A DNA stretch of 64,000 bases from Granulicella sp. S156 (GTDB lineage Bacteria > Acidobacteriota > Terriglobia > Terriglobales > Acidobacteriaceae). The notes beneath the pieces are model-generated. The model had not been told where the DNA came from, did not search any database, and saw only the letters and a list, made by a program, of their open reading frames with translations. Below, in pieces: positions 27,012 through 37,238 of this stretch; position 1 is the first letter of the stretch, and each line of letters opens with the position of its first letter. Position numbers and translations under genes: made by a program. The DNA lies in assembly GCF_009766105.1 (NCBI RefSeq), contig NZ_LMUH01000026.1, positions 422,721 through 486,720 on the forward strand. The letters are read 5' to 3'.

Positions 27012-28097
27012 GTGATCGAGACTGGAAAAGATGTTCGTGTCGGGTTGATCGGCTATGGCTACGCTGGCAAGACGTTTCATGCGCCGTTAGTGCGGTCGGT
27101 TCCGGGTTTGAAGCTGACCGTTGTAGGATCGAGCAAACCGGACATCGTGCAGGCTGATCTACCCGGTGTATCGGTTTGTTCTGATATGGAAGAAGTTGCG
27201 AATCACCCGGAGATAGATCTCCTGGTCATCGCAAGTCCGAATGAGAGTCACTTTCCGCTGGCGGCTGCGGCCTTGCGTAGCGGAAAGCACGTTGTTGTTG
27301 ACAAGCCTTTTACCGTGAAGCTTGAGGATGCTCGTACTCTTGTGGAACTGGCAGAGGAGCAGGGTAGACTGCTTTCGGTATTTCATAACCGGCGCTGGGA
27401 TAGCGAGGTTCTGGCTGCAAAGGCCATGGTGGAATCCGGTGTGCTCGGGGAGATCAGCCATTTTGAAACCCACATCGATCGTTTTCGTCCACAGGTTCGG
27501 CAGCGATGGCGCGAGCAAACAGGTCCCGGTGCTGGGCTCTGGTTCGACCTTGGCCCGCATCTGATCGATCAAGCCCTGCAGTTATTTGGCCTTCCGCAGA
27601 CCGTCAACGCCAGTTTTGCGATTCAACGCAAAGGCGGCCAGACAGACGACTGGGCGCACGTACAGCTGAACTATAAGTCTCTGCGCGTTGTTCTCCATGT
27701 CATGCTGCTTGCTTCTGGAGGTGTTCCACGTTCTGTCCTCCATGGCACACTCGGAAGCTGGGTGAAGTTCGGTGGCGATGTTCAGGAAAAACAGTTAGTC
27801 GCCGGCATGCTTCCGGGCTCCGATGGCTTTGGCGTTGATCCGGATCCGGGTATCTTCTACGAGGGCGCGACCGCAAAGCAGACGAAGATGCCTGCGCCTG
27901 CAGTGAACCAGGCCGATTATTACCTCGGCATTCGTGACGCGTTATGGGGTAGACACCCGAATCCAGTTCCTCCGTCGCAGGCTAGTGCGGTGATGTCTAT
28001 TTTGGAGACTTCCTTTGAATCGGGAGCCAGAGGTCAGGTACTCTCTCTTTCGTTGACGGACAAGGAGCGTGCGGCATTCGCTCCCTCGTCCTATTGA
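27012..28097 (+). CDS. Gfo/Idh/MocA family NAD(P)-dependent oxidoreductase (YdgJ-like)
   Basis: A 361-residue cytoplasmic protein. The Rossmann motif GLIGYGYAGKTFHAPL (residues ~12-27) binds NAD(P), the family EKP motif appears as DKPFTV (~96), and the C-terminal alpha/beta domain contains GLWFDLGPHLIDQAL, close to the YdgJ/YhhX subgroup. These enzymes oxidise or reduce sugars, inositols or sugar acids. The start is GTG at 27012; an ATG at 27002 is in another frame. A TATAAT hexamer lies at 26942-26947 but I see no good -35 match. The following MFS permease (185 bp downstream) may import its substrate. Confidence 0.88.
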   Translation: MIETGKDVRVGLIGYGYAGKTFHAPLVRSVPGLKLTVVGSSKPDIVQADLPGVSVCSDMEEVANHPEIDLLVIASPNESHFPLAAAALRSGKHVVVDKPFTVKLEDARTLVELAEEQGRLLSVFHNRRWDSEVLAAKAMVESGVLGEISHFETHIDRFRPQVRQRWREQTGPGAGLWFDLGPHLIDQALQLFGLPQTVNASFAIQRKGGQTDDWAHVQLNYKSLRVVLHVMLLASGGVPRSVLHGTLGSWVKFGGDVQEKQLVAGMLPGSDGFGVDPDPGIFYEGATAKQTKMPAPAVNQADYYLGIRDALWGRHPNPVPPSQASAVMSILETSFESGARGQVLSLSLTDKERAAFAPSSY

Positions 28098-28282
28098 GGG
28101 ACCTTCAATGACATGTGGAGCGAATCAGAGCATCCACTACTGCTGTGAAGTTTATTGTGTGTACTAGGCCATTAGTCCTACCCTGGTTCGTTGTCCTCGT
28201 ATTTCAATGAACTATCGATCAAGACCGCTTCACTGTATATGTCTCACCGTCGATGAGCGGGCGGGTGCGAGGAGCAACAGCC

Positions 28283-29575
28283 ATGTTGTTAGAGCGACGG
28301 ATCAGGGTCAGATATTTGCTGGCCTTCTGGCTCTTTGTTTTGAGTGGAATCGCTTTTCTCGACCGCACGAATATTTCAATTGCCGGTTTACAGGTATCCC
28401 ATGAGTACGGACTGGGGAACCAGCGGCTTGGTTGGGTGCTGAGCTCATTTCTGTTGGGGTATGCAGGCTTTCAACTTCCCTCGGGTTGGCTTGCGACTCG
28501 CTATGGCCCGCGCCTGGTGCTTTCGCTCGGGGTTCTATGGTGGGGCGTCGCGACTGCACTAACGGCCTTACTGCCGTCGAAGATTCCGCACGCTGTTGTA
28601 CTCCTCATAGGGATCCGCTTCGCACTCGGGGCCGGCGAATCCGTGATCTATCCGGCAGCCAGCCAATTTGTCGCGCGATGGGTTCCCGAGAAGGAGCGAG
28701 GTTTTACGAACGGACTGATCTTCGCGGGTGTAGGCGCAGGCAGCGGGTTGACGCCGCCATTGTTGACCTGGCTGATCGCCCGGCATGGATGGCGGGCAGC
28801 GTTCTGGTTCAGCTGCGTCGCCGGATTGGTCGCGGGTTCTGTCTGGTGGTGGGCTGCACGGGATACGCCAGAAGAACATCCTGCCGTTTCTGCGGAAGAG
28901 CTAAACGAGATTCGTGGAGGACTGCCGAGTAAAACCGCTGCAGAGCCGAATGTCGAGGCGGCTCCGCGCTCGATCCAATGGCGAGCGATGTTTCGGCGCG
29001 GTGATCTTGTCGCGCTAATGGCCGGTTACTTCTGCTTCGGATACATCGCGTGGATCTACTTCAGTTGGTTCTTCCTGTACATGACCCAGGTGCGAGGCTT
29101 CGATCTCAAATCGAGTGCGAGATACTCCATGCTGCCGTTTCTTGCCATGACGGTTTGCTGTCTTCTCGGCGGAGTATTGAGCGATCGGCTCAGCAGAGCC
29201 TATGGGGTGACGGTGGGACGTTGTGGTTTGGCATCCTTTTCTCTGCTGCTGACAGCAGGGTTTCTGCTCGCGGGATCACAGGTAGAAAGTCCGGGGTTGG
29301 CGGGTGTCATCCTGGCGGGAGGAGCAGGCGCGCTCTATCTGGCGCAAAGCTCCTTTTGGTCCGTTGCCGTGGATATTGCCGGAGCCAGCGCAGGCGTTTA
29401 CTCCAGCATGGTTAATATCGGTGGCCAGATCGGCGGGGCCTTAACCGCATCGTTGACGCCGTGGATCGCGCAACGCTTTGGATGGACGATGTCGTTTGCC
29501 GTCGCAGCCGTACTGGCGCTGGTAGGCGCGGCTTGCTGGTTCAACGTGCATCCGGAGCGTGCGCTGGAAGCCTGA
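28283..29575 (+). CDS. MFS permease, anion:cation symporter (hexuronate/sugar-acid) type
   Basis: A 430-residue inner-membrane protein with about 12 hydrophobic segments and a charged central loop (~200-230). The first helix carries FLDRTNISIAG, resembling the DR-N pattern of the ACS subfamily that carries glucarate, galactonate, hexuronates and tartrate. LPSGWLATRYGPR is the loop 2-3 motif. The start ATG 28283 has CGAGGAG 8 nt upstream; an in-frame ATG at 28253 would add ten residues. It is placed between a Gfo/Idh/MocA oxidoreductase and a sensor kinase on the same strand. A sugar-acid substrate is inferred from subfamily only. Confidence 0.85.
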   Translation: MLLERRIRVRYLLAFWLFVLSGIAFLDRTNISIAGLQVSHEYGLGNQRLGWVLSSFLLGYAGFQLPSGWLATRYGPRLVLSLGVLWWGVATALTALLPSKIPHAVVLLIGIRFALGAGESVIYPAASQFVARWVPEKERGFTNGLIFAGVGAGSGLTPPLLTWLIARHGWRAAFWFSCVAGLVAGSVWWWAARDTPEEHPAVSAEELNEIRGGLPSKTAAEPNVEAAPRSIQWRAMFRRGDLVALMAGYFCFGYIAWIYFSWFFLYMTQVRGFDLKSSARYSMLPFLAMTVCCLLGGVLSDRLSRAYGVTVGRCGLASFSLLLTAGFLLAGSQVESPGLAGVILAGGAGALYLAQSSFWSVAVDIAGASAGVYSSMVNIGGQIGGALTASLTPWIAQRFGWTMSFAVAAVLALVGAACWFNVHPERALEA

Positions 29576-29648
29576 TTTTCAGGAATGCGGCGCTCCTTGC
29601 ATTCTGGAAGCAACTGTGGTGGCCTTGTATCTACTTATAGGGTTGAAC

Positions 29649-32600
29649 ATGCGTATCCCTCCAGCTCGATGTCGTGGAACTGTCTCGATACGGTGCCTCG
29701 TTCGCTTGTGCGCGGTCGTGCTCTTCGCTACGTCCGCCTGCAGTATCGGTGCCTCTACCAATAGGGAGCCGCCTCCGCCTGGCAGTACTCAATTGCGTTT
29801 GTCGGAGTATCAGAAGCAGGACTGGCAGGTAGAGGACGGTCTACCCGAAAATAACGTCCGCATGATTGCACAACGACCTGACGGGTCCCTGTTGCTTGCC
29901 ACAGGATCTGGTTTGGCAACTTTCGATGGCCAACGTTTTCGAAGTCTTCCTATCGAAAAAGGCCAGATACAAAACGAAGCAGTGAATGCGGTGCTCTACG
30001 GTAGAGCCAATGATCTGTGGATTGGAACTGATGGCCGTGGTGTGCTGCATCAGACAGCACAAGGGCTGGTAAATATCAGTGAACAGGCGGGACGTTATAA
30101 CGAACGCATCCGAATGTTCTATACCGACTCAGCAGGTGTGTTGTGGATCGCAACGCAGAATGGGGTGGAACGCTTCGCGAAAGACCGGTTGGAAGCGATA
30201 ACCGGCACTGGAATGATCTCGGGAGATATCACAACATCTTTTGCGGAAGATGGTTCCGATGGGATGTTTTTTGTAACTTCTACGGGGTTGTATCACTGGC
30301 AGGATGGGGTTGCGGTGCGATACCCATTGCAGACAGATCATACCGATCTCCCTGTAGCGGTCTATCGAGACCCGCAGCAGCGACTGTGGGTTGGCACGAT
30401 GAAGCACGTTTTTCAGTTAATGTCTGTGCCTGCGGGATCTCAAGGGAATCATAAGCCACCAACTTTTACACAAGCCCTCCGCGCGAACGTTGATAGCCCT
30501 GTCACCGTTCTTCTCGGTGACGCGAAAGGGAACCTCTGGATCGGGACACGGCATCGTGGTCTATGGAGGCTTAGCTCCGGAGAACTTTCACACTGGGGAA
30601 CGCAAGAGGGGCTGGCGGATGAGTCCATCCGATCCATGTTTTTCGATGATGAACAAAACCTATGGATCGGTATGTTGGACGGGGGACTTAGTCGATGGCG
30701 TGAAGGACCTTTGGCTCCTTTCGGTGAACCGGAGGGACTACACGCGACGTATGCGGCGAATGTTCTGGCTGACAGTCGTGGCGACCTTTGGTTGGGAACG
30801 TGGGGTAAGGGATTATTTCGGCGCCACCATGGGCAGTTACAGCCACTCAACCTGCCGGGTATGCCACTCGCAACTCCTATTCGTGCCCTTGCTGAGGACC
30901 TGAAAGGGCATATGTGGATCGGCACATGGTTCGATGGTGTTTATCGCTATGACGGCCATACCTTCCGCCATTACCTGCTCGGTACGGAATCTCCTGGAAA
31001 CGCGGTAAGTGTGATCTTGCCGGACAAACATGGGGGGCTATGGGTCGGTACCTACACCGGTCTTTTTTACTTTGCCGCTGGCGAACCAGATCCGAAGCAA
31101 CGAATAGAACTACTGAACTCTCAACTCGTTACATGCTTGATGGAGGATAAGGACGGCTCTATCCTGGCCGGTTCCACGAGTGGTCTATATCGGATTCGTA
31201 ACAACCAAAGTACGCCAGTTCCAGGATTTCCCGCCGAACATGTACTGTCGCTTTTTCTAGACAGCAAGGGCTATGCATGGGCTTCTACGAAGACCGGTCG
31301 ATTGATAGCCATATTCCCATGGGGTGTATCGCAGATACCGGCCAACTCCGGGTTGCAAGAGTACCTGGTGAATACAGCAGTTGAAGATAAGGATGGGCAC
31401 CTTTGGCTGGGTACTTCGCGTGGGATCGTACGAGTTTCTGTTGCTGAAATGCATGCTGCCGTGGACAGAGGACAGTCGAGTATTTCAACTGTGATTCTCG
31501 GCAAGGCAGATGGAATGCGGTCCAGTGAGTGCAGTGGACCCTCTTCGCCCGCTTCGACACGCACTGCCGATGGAACACTATGGTTCGCAACCGCTAAGGG
31601 ATTCGTTCACACCACTGAAAATGCGGAGAAGTTAGGTAAAACGAATCCGGTGGTGAAGATTACAGGTTGGTCTCTCTCCAACGACATCAGCACTGCCGAT
31701 GTCGCAGTGCCACGTGGAAGGATCGAGCTAGAAGCTGGTCAACCTGATTTGCTGATCTTATTTAATGCGAGGTATCTGGCGAACCCGGATGCTGTGGCGT
31801 ATCGATACCGGCTCACGGGCTACGATCGTGATTGGACCAATACCCGTGGGCATAGTGCACGGTATCGTCGCCTACCGCCGGGGAACTATCGTTTTGAGGT
31901 GCAGGCTCGCTTTAATGGTGAGGAGTGGACCTCTGCAATCGCTTCGCAGGAGATCCGACAGTCTCCCTACTTTTACCAAAGCTGGTACACCTATCTGGTG
32001 CTTTCTCTCGTGATTGCGGGAGCTGTCGTGTTCTTGTTTCATCGTCGAGTCCAAACTATTAAAGGGCGTATCGGTATTGTGCTGGAAGAGCGCAATCGCA
32101 TTGCGCGCGAGTGCCACGATACCCTGATGGCCGGCTTCGCCGCTATCTCCTGGCAATTAGAGGCGACCTCTAAAAAGCTGGAGGACAGCATGCCTGAACA
32201 CAGTGCCGCGGCACAGTCCTTTGAATTGGCGCGCAGCATGGTGTCTCACTGCCAGGCAGAGGCCCGTCGCATCATCTGGGATTTGCGTGATATGGAAGAC
32301 GTGACCAATGCGCTGTCTCTGGCGCTGCGTCGTACGCTGGTTACGAACGATACGCAAAACATGATCGAAACCTCTCTAGAGGTCGAAGGGGATGAACCGC
32401 CCCTGACACCGGCCTGTGTTCATCATCTGCTGTGCATAGGTCAAGAGGCTTATTTCAATGCGGTGCGCCATGCGGCAGCATCACGGATTATGATCCATTT
32501 GAAGTATGAAGGCGATGCGCTAAACCTCTCTATTCGCGATAATGGATGCGGTATTCAGGACTCCAAGTCCACCGGGCCGCGTCACGGACACTTTGGTATG

Positions 32601-32756
32601 GCTGTCATGGAAGAACGCGCGCGTAAGCTTGGCGGCATTCTGAAGATCCAAAGTCATGCGGGAGAAGGTACTGAGGTCATGGTGAGAGTAGCCTTTAGTT
32701 CGATGTCTATGAATGCTCACGCGCGACAACCGGCCATTAAGGTGAACGGACTTTGA
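29649..32756 (+). CDS. Reg_prop beta-propeller sensor histidine kinase (NarL-partner type)
   Basis: A 1035-residue kinase from ATG 29649; an in-frame ATG at 29559 lies inside the previous gene. After an N-terminal signal/anchor, about twelve Reg_prop repeats of the form LWIGTxxxG (LWIGTDGRGV, LWLGTWGKGLF, LWVGTYTGLF and others, ~60-690) should form two periplasmic seven-bladed propellers. A Y_Y_Y domain (YRYRLTGYDRDW) and one membrane segment (YLVLSLVIAGAVVFLFH) follow. The HisKA_3 box EERNRIARECHDTL gives His823, and an ATPase domain with GQEAYFNAVRHA and DNGCGI ends the protein. Propeller sensors of this type detect oligosaccharides in Bacteroidota; ligand here unknown. The stop overlaps the start of the response regulator. 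Confidence 0.92.
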   Translation: MRIPPARCRGTVSIRCLVRLCAVVLFATSACSIGASTNREPPPPGSTQLRLSEYQKQDWQVEDGLPENNVRMIAQRPDGSLLLATGSGLATFDGQRFRSLPIEKGQIQNEAVNAVLYGRANDLWIGTDGRGVLHQTAQGLVNISEQAGRYNERIRMFYTDSAGVLWIATQNGVERFAKDRLEAITGTGMISGDITTSFAEDGSDGMFFVTSTGLYHWQDGVAVRYPLQTDHTDLPVAVYRDPQQRLWVGTMKHVFQLMSVPAGSQGNHKPPTFTQALRANVDSPVTVLLGDAKGNLWIGTRHRGLWRLSSGELSHWGTQEGLADESIRSMFFDDEQNLWIGMLDGGLSRWREGPLAPFGEPEGLHATYAANVLADSRGDLWLGTWGKGLFRRHHGQLQPLNLPGMPLATPIRALAEDLKGHMWIGTWFDGVYRYDGHTFRHYLLGTESPGNAVSVILPDKHGGLWVGTYTGLFYFAAGEPDPKQRIELLNSQLVTCLMEDKDGSILAGSTSGLYRIRNNQSTPVPGFPAEHVLSLFLDSKGYAWASTKTGRLIAIFPWGVSQIPANSGLQEYLVNTAVEDKDGHLWLGTSRGIVRVSVAEMHAAVDRGQSSISTVILGKADGMRSSECSGPSSPASTRTADGTLWFATAKGFVHTTENAEKLGKTNPVVKITGWSLSNDISTADVAVPRGRIELEAGQPDLLILFNARYLANPDAVAYRYRLTGYDRDWTNTRGHSARYRRLPPGNYRFEVQARFNGEEWTSAIASQEIRQSPYFYQSWYTYLVLSLVIAGAVVFLFHRRVQTIKGRIGIVLEERNRIARECHDTLMAGFAAISWQLEATSKKLEDSMPEHSAAAQSFELARSMVSHCQAEARRIIWDLRDMEDVTNALSLALRRTLVTNDTQNMIETSLEVEGDEPPLTPACVHHLLCIGQEAYFNAVRHAAASRIMIHLKYEGDALNLSIRDNGCGIQDSKSTGPRHGHFGMAVMEERARKLGGILKIQSHAGEGTEVMVRVAFSSMSMNAHARQPAIKVNGL

Positions 32757-33376
32757 AACAGATTCGAGTATTGCTGATAGAAGACCATTTTCTAGCGCGG
32801 ATGGCGCTGCACTCGGTGTTGTCCGGACACTCACAGATCTGTATTGTCGGAGAGGCTGCGGATGGAGAGAGTGGGATCTCCATGTATCGCGAACATAAGC
32901 CGGATGTTGTAGTCCTCGATCTTCGTCTGCCGCGGCTGAGTGGTTTTGAGGTGATCGTTCAACTTCGCAAGGAATCGCCACCCGCCCGAATCGTAATCCT
33001 CTCCAATTACCAGGGAAGCGAAGATATCTACCGTGCCGTACGTAGCGGAGCCATGGGCTATCTCACCAAGGACGCTAGCGGTGAAGAACTTCTCAATGCA
33101 ATTGAGAGCGTCGATCGCGGCTTGCGTTATCTTCCGCATGTGGCTCTCGATCGTCTCGCGGAGCGGATGCCCTCGGTAGAACTGACCCCGCGTGAGTCCG
33201 AGGTTCTGGCTTGTATTACTCAAGGCCGTAGCAATCGCGAAATCGCTGTACAGCTTTGCATTGCGGAGAAGACGGTTCGTATTCATGTGAGCTCTGTACT
33301 GGAAAAGATGGGTGCCCGCGATCGTACCCAGGCCACGATCTATGCGCTGCAGCGCGGTTTGGTCCATCTCGACTAG
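32753..33376 (+). CDS. NarL/FixJ-family response regulator
   Basis: A 207-residue regulator with a receiver domain (acidic IEDH, phospho-acceptor Asp56 in VVLDLRLPRLSG, Lys in YLTKDASGEEL) and a C-terminal LuxR-type helix-turn-helix (LTPRESEVLACITQGRSN, EKTVRIHVSSVLEKMG). It starts with TTG at 32753, which overlaps the TGA of the kinase gene, so the pair is translationally coupled. The next gene is an Oar-like outer membrane protein 254 bp downstream, which together with the exported enzymes after it is the likely target of this system. Confidence 0.92.
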   Translation: MKQIRVLLIEDHFLARMALHSVLSGHSQICIVGEAADGESGISMYREHKPDVVVLDLRLPRLSGFEVIVQLRKESPPARIVILSNYQGSEDIYRAVRSGAMGYLTKDASGEELLNAIESVDRGLRYLPHVALDRLAERMPSVELTPRESEVLACITQGRSNREIAVQLCIAEKTVRIHVSSVLEKMGARDRTQATIYALQRGLVHLD

Positions 33377-33630
33377 ACCTGTTCCATCGCGTTCCAAGCC
33401 CGACAACGTACCCTCCATCCCCGGAGATGTCTAGGTCATTTGCCCTAGAAACTACCACGGCATCAGGCCGATGACAGTTTTTCTGTCTCGTAATCAAATC
33501 GTGACACTCAAGAAATAAAGAGCGGTTCGTTCGCAGTCATCAAGACATTTCTCCTTTGGGCTCCAGAAATGCTGCGAACTCACGGCCTGCTCACTGACTT
33601 GGCTTGCCACGATTTATTAGGAGACCTACC

Positions 33631-36600
33631 TTGAAGAAAACGCTTGTGTGTTGTCTCGTACTCCTGCTGAGCCCAATATTGCTGCGGTCGCAGGTCGCCA
33701 ATAACACCTCACTCGTCGGCACCGTCATCGATCCAACTGGAAGTGTGATCAGCGGTAGCAAAGTAACGGCCATCGAGGAAGCCACTAAAGTCAAATCTAC
33801 AACGGCGACCAATGGCGAAGGTTACTATGCGATTACCTTTATCCAACCAGGTACCTATGACATAACGGTAGAGCAATCAGGCTTCATCAAACTGATCAAG
33901 ACCGGCGTCGTGGTTCCAGTCGATCAGGCAGTACGCACCGACTTTTCCTTGTCAGTCGGTTCTACGGATACATCCATCACGGTCACGGCCAGCACTCCGC
34001 CGATGTCTACGGACGATGCGAACCTGGGAGAGACCTTCGAGACCAAACAGGTGGAAGATCTTCCAGTGCAAGGCCATAATGCGCTGGAGGTTGCAGCGTT
34101 AGCGTCTAATGTCATCATCGGTTCAAAGACATCCTACTCGGGAAATCCTCCAGGCGTAGACTTCATCGGCGCAGGACAGCGCGAGACTCAAAACGAGCTC
34201 ACCCTCGACGGTGTCTCGATCATGAATAATCTCGGGAATGAAACGCCGGCGCGTCCGGGGACTGACATGATCGCTGAAGTCCAGATGCAGAGTGGTAACT
34301 ACCCGGCGCAGTATGGCTCGTATCTTGGTGTGCACGTCAACATGGTGAGCAAGGGTGGTACGAACAACTACCATGGCGTGGTCTACGACTACATCAAGAA
34401 CACAGCTCTTGATGCGCATAACTTCTTCGATACGGCAACCACAAAAAAAGCGCCTTTGAACTATAACCAGTGGGGATTTACGCTGGGCGGCCCAGTCATG
34501 ATTCCAAAGCTTTATAACGGTCGCAATAAGACCTTTTTCTTCGGTTCCTATGAAAAGTTGAATCAGAAGGCATTGTCGCCGGGTACGTCGACCGTGATGA
34601 CCGCGGCCATGGAAAGCGGTGATTTTTCGGCTCTTGGCACGTATAACCCAAGCAATAATACCTGCACTGGAACCTGTCTTAAGGATCCAGCAACGGGGAA
34701 CTACTATGCGATTCCCACCACCGGTGCTAATGCAGGGAAGAGCAATCAGATTCCAGTGAGCGAACTGAGCACCGGAGCGGCGCTGATTGCCCAAAAGTAC
34801 GAGGCGTATGTGCCTCTACCGAATGTCTCCGGCACCAGTAGCAATCTCTTCAATGTGTATTTTCCAAACACCCTTTTTATCGCCCAGACCCTGGAGCGTG
34901 TGGACGAAAATATAGGGGAGAAGGTCAAGCTCTTCTTCCGCTTCCACTGGCAGGATCTCACCTATGCCAACGGGAATCAGGTCCCAGTAGCGGGCGGTTA
35001 CGGGCCGGCGAACAGCCGCAACTATGCCTTCGGATATACACATATCCTCACGCCCACCCTGGTGAACGACTTCCATATTGGATTGAATGAATTTACCACC
35101 GACTCTCTGAACTATTGGTATGTCAATGGACTCAAGAATGCTGGAACGGCCCTGGGTATTCCCGGCTTCAACTACGACACCACCGACAACATGCCAGGTA
35201 TCCCTAATGTTCAGGTCAGCAGTGCTACAGGCATGAATATCGGGAACAACGGCACCAACTGGTTTCAGGACGATCGTTCCATCGATGCTTATGACCAGAT
35301 CAGCTATACCCGTGGAAAGCACAACATCATGGCTGGCGTTGAGTTCCGGAAGTTGGATACTGGACGTATAGCAACCAATGAAGCGCTTGGGGAATTCGTC
35401 TTCGACGGCACGATCACCGGGGACGCTCGTGCCGACTTCGCACTTGGTCTTCCTGCCAGCGATGTTACACCGTCTACCAGCATTAAAGGTTCGGTGGCTG
35501 AGTGGCGGGATGGCTTCTTTGTCCTCGACAACTGGCAGGCTACGTCGAGGCTCACATTGAACTACGGTCTGCGCTATGATCTGCCGACCGTTCCCTATAG
35601 TCTGAACGGCTATAGTCGCACCATGAATGCCGCGCAGACCGCGTTGCTTCCTGTTTCGTCGGCAACTTCGGCTGCTACCTGGACGCCCGTTCCAGGATTG
35701 AAGCTCGGTAGTGCAACCCATGACAATTGGGGACCACGCTTTGGCTTTGCATACCGTGCTCTTCCCCGGACGGTAGTTCGTGGTGGCGTAGGCTTCTACT
35801 ACAACGCCAACCAGCTGAACAGCTTTACGCTCTTGACGAGTAATAACTATCCATTTGGTGCCAACTTTACCTATAGCGATGCTGCAGGCACAACAGCGAA
35901 TCCGCTCTCGTTTACTAACCCGATGCCAGGTCAGGCAACCGCATCGCCGGTGACCGGCACTTGTACCCCAAAGTGTACTTATGGGAGTGCGGTTACCTAT
36001 GACCCTGCCAACAAGACACAGCGCAGCTATCAGTGGAATCTGTCTATAGGTCAGGAGTTATGGAAAGGGGCCGCGGCCGAGGCGCAGTATATTGGTTCGC
36101 ACTCCCTGGATCTGGACACCAGTTGGTACGACAACGAGCCGACCGAGGTGGTACCAGGTTCCGTATTTTCGCAACCAACGAAGGTTAACCTCAGCTCGGC
36201 CCAGGGCAGTTGCGGTCAGGCAACCTGCCTGGTTCGTCCCAATCAACTCTTTGGTTCCATCCGCGATCTGCGGAACTTTGCCTGGGCTCATTACGACGGG
36301 CTCAACCTGGTCCTTCGTCAACGCATGTTCCGTGGGCTTTCCGGCCAGGCCAGCTACACATGGTCGCACGACCTGGATATTTCGAGCGATTCCAACGGTG
36401 GCGGCGTTGTTACACAGCCATATAACGTGGCCTCGGACTATGGAAACTCTAATTGGGATATCCGGAACCGCTTTGTTGGAGTTCTCACCTATGAGCTGCC
36501 TTCCTTCAGTGGGTCGAATCTCCTGCTGCGGGAGGCGATTGGAGGATGGCAGATCAATGACATCGTCAATCTGCAGTCCGGAATGCCGTTCAATGTTGCA

Positions 36601-37110
36601 CTTGGCAGTGCCAGTGCCGGTCTGTCCCAGGGTACGGAGCGTCCGAGTTGGGTGCATAAGCCCTCATCGAACTGTAGCTTGAAGAATCTTATCGCCGGAA
36701 AGAGCGGAACCAATGCCGCAAACTCCTGCGTCGACATCAGTGCTTATGCGCTTCCGGTCGCCCCGGAGACAGTGAGCGGGTCAACGGTTACTTCGTACAA
36801 CTATGCCTTCGGCAATACGTCGAGAAATACTTTGCACGGACCGGGTTTCTCTTACGACAACCTCTCGATCTTCAAAAACTTTTCTGTCTGGAAGACAGCG
36901 AAGTTTCAGTTCCGCGCGGAGGCTGCCAACGTATTCAACCATCCCAGCGCCGCTAACCCAAATGTAACCCTGAGTGGAGCCTCTCTGACGGGGACCGCCT
37001 TGAATGCCACTCCGACGAATAACTTCGGATCGATCACCAGTGTGCAGACTATTCCCGGCGAACTCACTGGCGCTCGTGTGCTTCAACTTGCTGGAAAGAT
37101 CATCTTCTAG
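33631..37110 (+). CDS. Oar-like TonB-dependent outer membrane protein
   Basis: About 1159 residues from TTG 33631, chosen because TAGGAG ends 7 nt upstream and gives a clean signal peptide (KKTLVCCLVLLLSPILLRSQ); a TTG at 33604 would place the ribosome site inside the gene. A carboxypeptidase-regulatory-like domain (~22-105: GTVIDPTGSVISGSKVTAIE) is followed by a plug (LTLDGVSIMNNLG) and a large beta-barrel ending LQLAGKIIF, with the terminal Phe typical of BAM substrates. Such proteins replace SusC-type receptors in Acidobacteria and have no SusD. It precedes five exported enzymes on the same strand and may import or bind their substrate. Confidence 0.9.
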   Translation: MKKTLVCCLVLLLSPILLRSQVANNTSLVGTVIDPTGSVISGSKVTAIEEATKVKSTTATNGEGYYAITFIQPGTYDITVEQSGFIKLIKTGVVVPVDQAVRTDFSLSVGSTDTSITVTASTPPMSTDDANLGETFETKQVEDLPVQGHNALEVAALASNVIIGSKTSYSGNPPGVDFIGAGQRETQNELTLDGVSIMNNLGNETPARPGTDMIAEVQMQSGNYPAQYGSYLGVHVNMVSKGGTNNYHGVVYDYIKNTALDAHNFFDTATTKKAPLNYNQWGFTLGGPVMIPKLYNGRNKTFFFGSYEKLNQKALSPGTSTVMTAAMESGDFSALGTYNPSNNTCTGTCLKDPATGNYYAIPTTGANAGKSNQIPVSELSTGAALIAQKYEAYVPLPNVSGTSSNLFNVYFPNTLFIAQTLERVDENIGEKVKLFFRFHWQDLTYANGNQVPVAGGYGPANSRNYAFGYTHILTPTLVNDFHIGLNEFTTDSLNYWYVNGLKNAGTALGIPGFNYDTTDNMPGIPNVQVSSATGMNIGNNGTNWFQDDRSIDAYDQISYTRGKHNIMAGVEFRKLDTGRIATNEALGEFVFDGTITGDARADFALGLPASDVTPSTSIKGSVAEWRDGFFVLDNWQATSRLTLNYGLRYDLPTVPYSLNGYSRTMNAAQTALLPVSSATSAATWTPVPGLKLGSATHDNWGPRFGFAYRALPRTVVRGGVGFYYNANQLNSFTLLTSNNYPFGANFTYSDAAGTTANPLSFTNPMPGQATASPVTGTCTPKCTYGSAVTYDPANKTQRSYQWNLSIGQELWKGAAAEAQYIGSHSLDLDTSWYDNEPTEVVPGSVFSQPTKVNLSSAQGSCGQATCLVRPNQLFGSIRDLRNFAWAHYDGLNLVLRQRMFRGLSGQASYTWSHDLDISSDSNGGGVVTQPYNVASDYGNSNWDIRNRFVGVLTYELPSFSGSNLLLREAIGGWQINDIVNLQSGMPFNVALGSASAGLSQGTERPSWVHKPSSNCSLKNLIAGKSGTNAANSCVDISAYALPVAPETVSGSTVTSYNYAFGNTSRNTLHGPGFSYDNLSIFKNFSVWKTAKFQFRAEAANVFNHPSAANPNVTLSGASLTGTALNATPTNNFGSITSVQTIPGELTGARVLQLAGKIIF

Positions 37111-37136
37111 CTCATGTTTTGCTGTCCTTCCCCAGT

Positions 37137-37160
37137 GCCGCCGGAAAATATACCGGCGGC
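37137..37160 (+). terminator. Hairpin after the Oar-like gene (weak terminator or processing site)
   Basis: GCCGCCGG-AAAATATA-CCGGCGGC forms a perfect 8-bp GC-rich stem 27 bp after the stop codon. Only a short CACTTCTT follows, so it may attenuate rather than end transcription, allowing lower expression of the enzyme genes downstream. Confidence 0.45.
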
Positions 37161-37238
37161 CACTTCTTCAAATATGCTTGTTGTCAATCTGTCGCAGCAT
37201 AGTTCTTCGCTCTCTTCCAACAGTATGTCTCAATCGTC